This document shows positions 53,195 through 64,000 of a stretch of 64,000 nucleotides of DNA, one piece after another. Origin of the DNA: Otis tarda (lineage: Eukaryota; Chordata; Aves; Otidiformes; Otididae). Each line of letters opens with the position of its first letter. Positions within the stretch are counted from its first letter, which is position 1. Under the pieces are notes generated by a model. The model did not search any database, was not told where the DNA came from, and was given only the letters and a program-made list of their open reading frames with translations. The DNA lies in NCBI GenBank assembly GCA_026413225.1, contig CM048553.1:135624190-135688189 (forward strand). Reading direction: 5' to 3'. Both the position numbers and the translations under genes were made by a program.

Positions 53195-56100
53195 AAATAG
53201 AATTCTAAATATGTTCTTTGGCAATATACCTTAATGATAGATTTTTATGTACAGTAAGTGTCTACAAATAGTTGCCTGACTTGTTATTCCAGTGTGCTAC
53301 CAATCCAGTAGATAAATATTTGAACTGCCTGAATATGATGAAGCTTGTATAAATAGATGATTCATTTCCCATAGTGAAAACGCACTCATATGCTTCAAAT
53401 TTCTTAAACACTAGCTCTTGCTTTTGTTTGGCATAATCCCCAGTAAAATGAGTTCTGTGGTCATTAGGGTTTTATCAGCATAATCTCACTTATTTAATTA
53501 AGAATGATGTGATTCCTTTGTGCATACTAAATAGTAAATGTGAGAGGATGCATCTTACACTTAAAGGTTTTGTGTGATTCTTCAAATACTTACAGAACAA
53601 TTAAAGTTGAGATGTATTACTTTGAGCTGATTCTGTTATTCAACTTGTGAGCACATCAGCTAGTGCCACATGAGAATTTTATCAGCTGCGTTGCCTATGA
53701 AGAAAGAGAAAGAGAGGAGCTGGAATTCAGATTTAGAGATACGATTTTTAGAGAAGCCTCTAATTTTCAAATGCAGTGATGAAATTAGGGTATGAAACAA
53801 TCTTAGCTTTCGTAACTTTATATGAAATGTCTGCTCTTGTGAGGTGCTCCATTTCCTTGAGAACTGAAGGTTACCTTGAGATTTTTTTTAAGTATACATT
53901 TCTATACATGTAGTCCAAGATCACTAGAAATTGTATTGCTACTAGCCCCGTCAGAAGCATCCATTTGTCATAATTTCATTGTCAGCTTCTTGCAGCAGAT
54001 GTGGTATTTTCTGGGAATATGTTGTTAGTCTCTGCTCTTTGCATGTGCGACTGTCATAAAGAGATGCTAGAGGACTATGCTGAGATGATGGATTGAGCAG
54101 GTTATATTTTCAGATGGATGTTGTCTCCCAGGTTATTTTCATTTAAATCTTGTTTTGTCCATCTTTGTGCCACCTCTTCACTAGAATCCTTCTCCTGAAA
54201 GATTGTTACAAGAAGTGCTGTTACTGCTTGGGCTGAGATGCAATAAAAGAGGTTCTAAGGAATACAGGCCTAGAGACCTTTACTACAAAAATTTCTGTGT
54301 GTGAGAAACGGTATCGAAGTCCTGTCTGAAAGAGCAGAGACTGAACAATTGCGTACATTGAATGTTCAGAACAGTAAAGCTTCACATGCATTATTTCACA
54401 TTTAGGCTTGGTTCAATACACTAATTTTTATAGTCTGTCTGCATAACTGATTTATTTCCATGTTGTCATGTGCCCAGGTTCATGGGCAATACTTAATAAT
54501 CCAAGAAGGATTGGAGCACTACTTGTATATAGTACTGACTTTTTCAGTCTGGCACAGAGTTTACATTAAATGCTTAAGTGTAGCATTATAGCTAGAAAAT
54601 TAGCTGATCAGGGGTAGACTTTATTAGCAAGTTTTGAAATGTTTCTCCTGCTTTTTTTGTGTCCGTCTGGGCCCTGAGATAACTACAAAATACAGATTTT
54701 TTTTTTTTTTTTTTTTTTAATCTGTTGTCATTAGTAGTTCACAGGAACTAGGAAATGTTCTGTGACAGCAACAGCTTATATCAGAACAGATTTGAAACTT
54801 GTGACTAAAGGTGGTGATGCCAAACCGAGCTAGAGCAGTGCATTAGTCTCTTTATCTTTTTGTAGTTTTGTATTTCTGCTTGTCAGATTGGGAAGCACCT
54901 ATAATTAAGAACATCTTATACTACTCTAGAAGATTATCTGGGCAAGCCTGTACTCTCCTCTGATGTTGCAGCATTGACAGGATTGCTGCAGTCTAAGAGT
55001 TCCCAAGTGCTCTCTTAGAAGATCATTCTGATAACAAATCTGGTCCTTTCCAAGTAGAATGCTGTGTTTGCAATTTCTGTTGAAAAACAGATATTGGCTG
55101 GGTGATTTGGTGGATACCACTTACCTTTAATAGAATCATTAGTGGAATTCAAAGAGCATTATGACAGGTGAAACTGCAAGACAAGACTAGTCCTTGGCTT
55201 ATGGTTTTACTTTGGTAATTACAGCTCAAGCAGAAGGACTTGTAGTATACTTAGTTGACCTCATCATACTCTTGAGCAGCCTAGACATGATGTAGGATCA
55301 GGAACAGATATCTTCCTCCCCTGCTGCAGTTCAGAATCTGGATGTCACCAGTTCTGCGATACAGTTTGTATAGTAATTTTCAGTTGTCTTCTGTCCAGAA
55401 TTATTGCTGGTTTTGTAAGAGCCTGGTGCACTCCTGTGGTCATAACAGCTATTCCAATAAAAAGAACTGTTGAGCTGTCATCTGTCCCCATTCTTGTGTG
55501 CTCTGCCTCACTTTATGGTGTACTCTAGATGGAGGACAAACACTTGATAGCTTTAGAAAAGCAGAGGTTTTAATTATTTTTGGCCAATGGGGAGCATAGC
55601 TACTTTCGTAACAATAACTAATTGAATCAAGAAGTCTCTTGCTATTGATGTAACTTACCAGCAGTCAAAGCTCATCCTACCAGAGCCCAAACAATATAAT
55701 CTGTCCATGTAAAGTTATTCCAGTATCTAAAATGTGCAAGTGATGTGTCTATAGTATTTTGCATCTGATTTGCCTATTAGATCGGATAGCGTGTTGTAGA
55801 ATGCTGTTTCAAGAAGTAATGCACTAGTGCAGCCGTAATTTCTTATTTCCACCATCCTGAAGAGACTGCAGTTTGGCAGACTCTGTATTCCCTTGAGTCC
55901 TCAAAAAGAGCATGCTTACTTCTCTGGCAGTGACTCTGATCCTTGAGGATGTTTATCATCTTTAGGAATCCTACAGCCCACCTCCCAGGGCCTGTTTTGG
56001 AAGTTTTCAGCTAAAAGGCTTTCAGATGTGAGGATGATTGGGTGGAGCTGGAGTCATTCTTCCTTTTATCCAGTATGGGATTATGAGGATTTGTGCAGCG

Positions 56101-58883
56101 TATGTAGAGCTCCAACAGCTATTGCTGTTTAAAAGACTTTTGAGTTTATACATGTGAAGCATTTGTGTGTCCTGTGCAAGCTCTGTAATTACTGCAGTGT
56201 TGTAAGAGAGGTATCTGTTGTTTGAGTTTCATTACTGTAAATAGTTTTGGTTTAACGAGTTATGGCTTTTTCTCACTAGTAAGTATTTTGCCAGCTTTTA
56301 ATGTTTATCATGAAAATCTGGTTGTATACTACTGTTTACTGAAAAATGTTTCTGTCTTATAGCATTATGGATAATCATGTTGTCTTTTTTTTCAAGTAAA
56401 ATAGCAAAATTATTTCTTAAAAAGCATTGGAAATATTAGAGACCTCTTCAACCCATTATAAAAATATAAATTTCTAGTATTCTCAAAACCCCCGAGGAAA
56501 ATGCATTGCATTATTTTTTCATCTTGGATTTTGCAAAACTGGACATGGAAAAGATTAAAGGACCATCTCAGGATTTGTGAAGTTTTGCTTTTGTAACTGG
56601 GTTTCAAGTTGAGTATCCTTCAGTTGGATAAATGCATGTTCTTCTTATAAGTTGTCTTTTATCTAATATGGATGCAATTATTAGGTCTCAAACAAGAGCA
56701 CTTTCATTTCAGAGAAAGGAAGCAGCTTTTTTATTCTTCCTGTCCCTGTATGCTAAAGGATGCTTTTTGCACAGCACCTCTTTTGCTAAATCTGCTCTTT
56801 TCCCACATCAGATATGTGGTGGGAGAGTCAGTGATGTGTGGAGGAGGAGAGGAAGTAACAGAATTGACATATTCATGTGAGAAAGTACTTGTGATGTAAG
56901 ATGAGTGGGACGTGCATGCACACACACAGAGACTAAGTAGAAAAGGCTGATCAGATTTTTATGTTGGCTGGATGCTATCCATTTACCAGTGATTTTGGAA
57001 ACGTTACTTTAACAAAAGAAATATGGCTGAAAGTCCTTTCAGAGGCTCGTAATAATGAGTTTTGGGGAAATTGAAGCAAGAAAACTTTGACTTTTGAGAA
57101 ATGTGTCTCAATTCAACTTTGAATTCTATTCAATTTCATGAAAACCCTTTCTAGTTGCTGTTGCACCATCAGTGTGTATTAGAGCATCATTTTGTCAGCA
57201 GAAAGTTGTTTTCCTGGAAACAGCCATTAAGTCATGCACTGGTCTGCACTGGATTCTATGGGCAAAGCCACTGACTGTTAATGAGCTCTGTCTGGCAGCC
57301 AGGAAAGCTGGAAAATACTGGTGGAAAATACTGGTATAAAAAGAGAACGAGGGAAAAGGGGGCAGACTGCTTTTTAAAGGTATGCTTTCTAAGCCTAAAA
57401 CCCATTGCTTTAAAAACAATTTAAATACTTAGAACTCAGAGCTTCAAGGACAATGACTGAAATTTGGTAAAGTCATGGGAGCAAAAGATGATCAAAGATG
57501 GAATCGTGTTTAGGTGTTTGGGAGGTGCAGGAGTATTTCCACGAATCTGACATGCTTCTTGAAAATAATGTATATGCATGGATGTTTGAGTGGTTGTTTT
57601 ACAGATCATTTATATGTACTTCAGTCTCCAAAAGGTCCATCTGTAAGATAGCAGAACAGGTGGAGAGGCAGTGTGTGAAATCAGCCCTAGTGGAATACAG
57701 GAAGCCTCAGGAAAATTCCCTCAGACGATAGTGTTTTCTTTCTCTTGTTCTCAGTTCATCATTCCTCTTTTCCATCTTCCTTTCCCTTTTTTCCTTCTGA
57801 AAAAAAAAAAAGTTCAATTTTACCAAAAGTATATGAATGCAGTGAAAGGAGGAGAGATGGGTTGGACTAAGTATAGTTTCATTTCAAGTGCACTGTACAT
57901 GTATGATACAAGTGAGCTGGCTGGATAGAAGCAAATGCCTTTCCTTCCTTATTCTGTTTGGTATCAAGGGCAGTTGTACTTTAGAGACTCATGTCCCAAA
58001 GAGGTGTTGGAAATAATAGACTGTATTCCTGAAAAGTATAATTATAGAGATGTTATAGTATTGAAAATATTGCTACTCAGACCTAATAAGGCTTGCAAAT
58101 GCATGCTATCTGAGAGTGGGATTCATAACTGATAACTGAAGTTGTTCTATAGGTTTGTAACATCTACTGGTCTTTTTGGTTCCAGTGGAGAATGAGAGGA
58201 AATGTGAGAAATGTTGTTGTTTTGTTTTGCCTTTTTTAATATAATGAATCTAAAGAAAGAACACTTTGTCCTAATTCTCCATTATTACTTAACTTCAAAG
58301 TTATTTATGCCTATTATTAAAAATTGTAGTTGTTTTTTTAAGATTTACTGAAGCAAGATCACCTATTCCTGTTACTCACTTAAACTCCTTTTCCAATTCT
58401 GCCATGCTCATGGCTTCAACATTTTATTTCAAAGGTTTAGTGGGGGAGTATATAATATATATCTTTTCTTGTTGAGTTATTATTAATGTCTATGTTATAA
58501 GTTATTGACGTTCATATGAGCTTTACAGGATGTAATTTAAAGCTTGCAAATACTTTTTGTCAGTGGTTCAAAACCATGCTTTCTTTGTGGTGTATTTTGT
58601 TTTCCATTTGATTCCTCAAGCATTCTAAGAAACCTGATCTTGTTAGTCATGTGCAGATTTTGAAATGAAGTTTTATACCTATGTGGCAAAGCCAAGATTG
58701 TTAACAGTAATACTGTAACCTTGGTATGTCGTAAATCTTTAAATTTGCATTTGGAATCTCAAATCTCTCTTCTGACGGGCTAACAATTCTAATGATCAGT
58801 CAGAGAGTTAATGCTTTGTGACAATCCCATTGTTTGCTTTTCAATCCATTTTAGAAATAACAATTTCTGTTGCTGATTCCTAG

Positions 58884-64000
<5,117 letters not shown>

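Larger units (their letters stand above)
49373..58883 (+). other. CPNE3 first intron, about 9.5 kb (start depends on exon 1)
   Basis: Starts in the CpG island with the G-run array, then turns AT-rich. T21 and T22 tracts are present. No CR1 is recognised in it. A short stretch at about 52471-52505 ends at a perfect donor (GAG|GTAAGT) and could be a minor 5'UTR exon. Confidence 0.6.

Overview
The window is vertebrate nuclear DNA, almost certainly from a bird. Genes are split into short exons with GT-AG introns, the background is AT-rich with one sharp CpG island, and the interspersed repeats are mainly CR1 LINE fragments ending in the ATTCTATG-type 3' microsatellite typical of birds. I cannot name the species. 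Three protein-coding genes are present in the order WWP1 (+), RMDN1 (-), CPNE3 (+), the order I recall for human 8q21. Layout: (1) 659-30118, the 3' three quarters of WWP1, a NEDD4-family HECT E3 ubiquitin ligase. Twenty coding exons run from just after the C2 domain to the stop codon, with four WW domains and a complete HECT domain. The first exons lie before the window. (2) 30119 to about 31.2 kb, WWP1 3'UTR with three AATAAA signals; then about 2.8 kb of convergent intergenic DNA. (3) 34154-49025, complete RMDN1 on the minus strand: ten coding exons that join in phase to 310 codons plus stop. (4) about 48.7-49.9 kb, a CpG island between the RMDN1 start codon and the probable CPNE3 first exon, which looks like a shared divergent promoter. 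(5) 49.3-62.5 kb, the 5' part of CPNE3: an inferred noncoding first exon, a first intron of about 9 kb, and five coding exons (181 codons) covering C2A and the start of C2B. The gene runs off the right edge. All exons were placed by reading protein similarity and splice sites directly, and every phase was checked to close. Repeats: two abutting sense CR1 copies (12.1-14.5 kb) and a third close relative (25.4-25.75 kb) in WWP1 introns, antisense CR1 at 10.5 and 37.3 kb, an ancient antisense LINE fragment near 38.7 kb, homopolymer tracts, and a 63-bp tandem duplication in a CPNE3 intron. I found no clear undescribed system. The most unusual observations are two open, splice-phase-compatible candidate alternative terminal exons (WWP1 1199-1320; RMDN1 38045-37930), a tandem CR1 junction in homologous register, direct CR1 repeats flanking nine WWP1 exons, a strong G-quadruplex motif by the CPNE3 promoter, and a set of competing inverted repeats upstream of the first WW exon.
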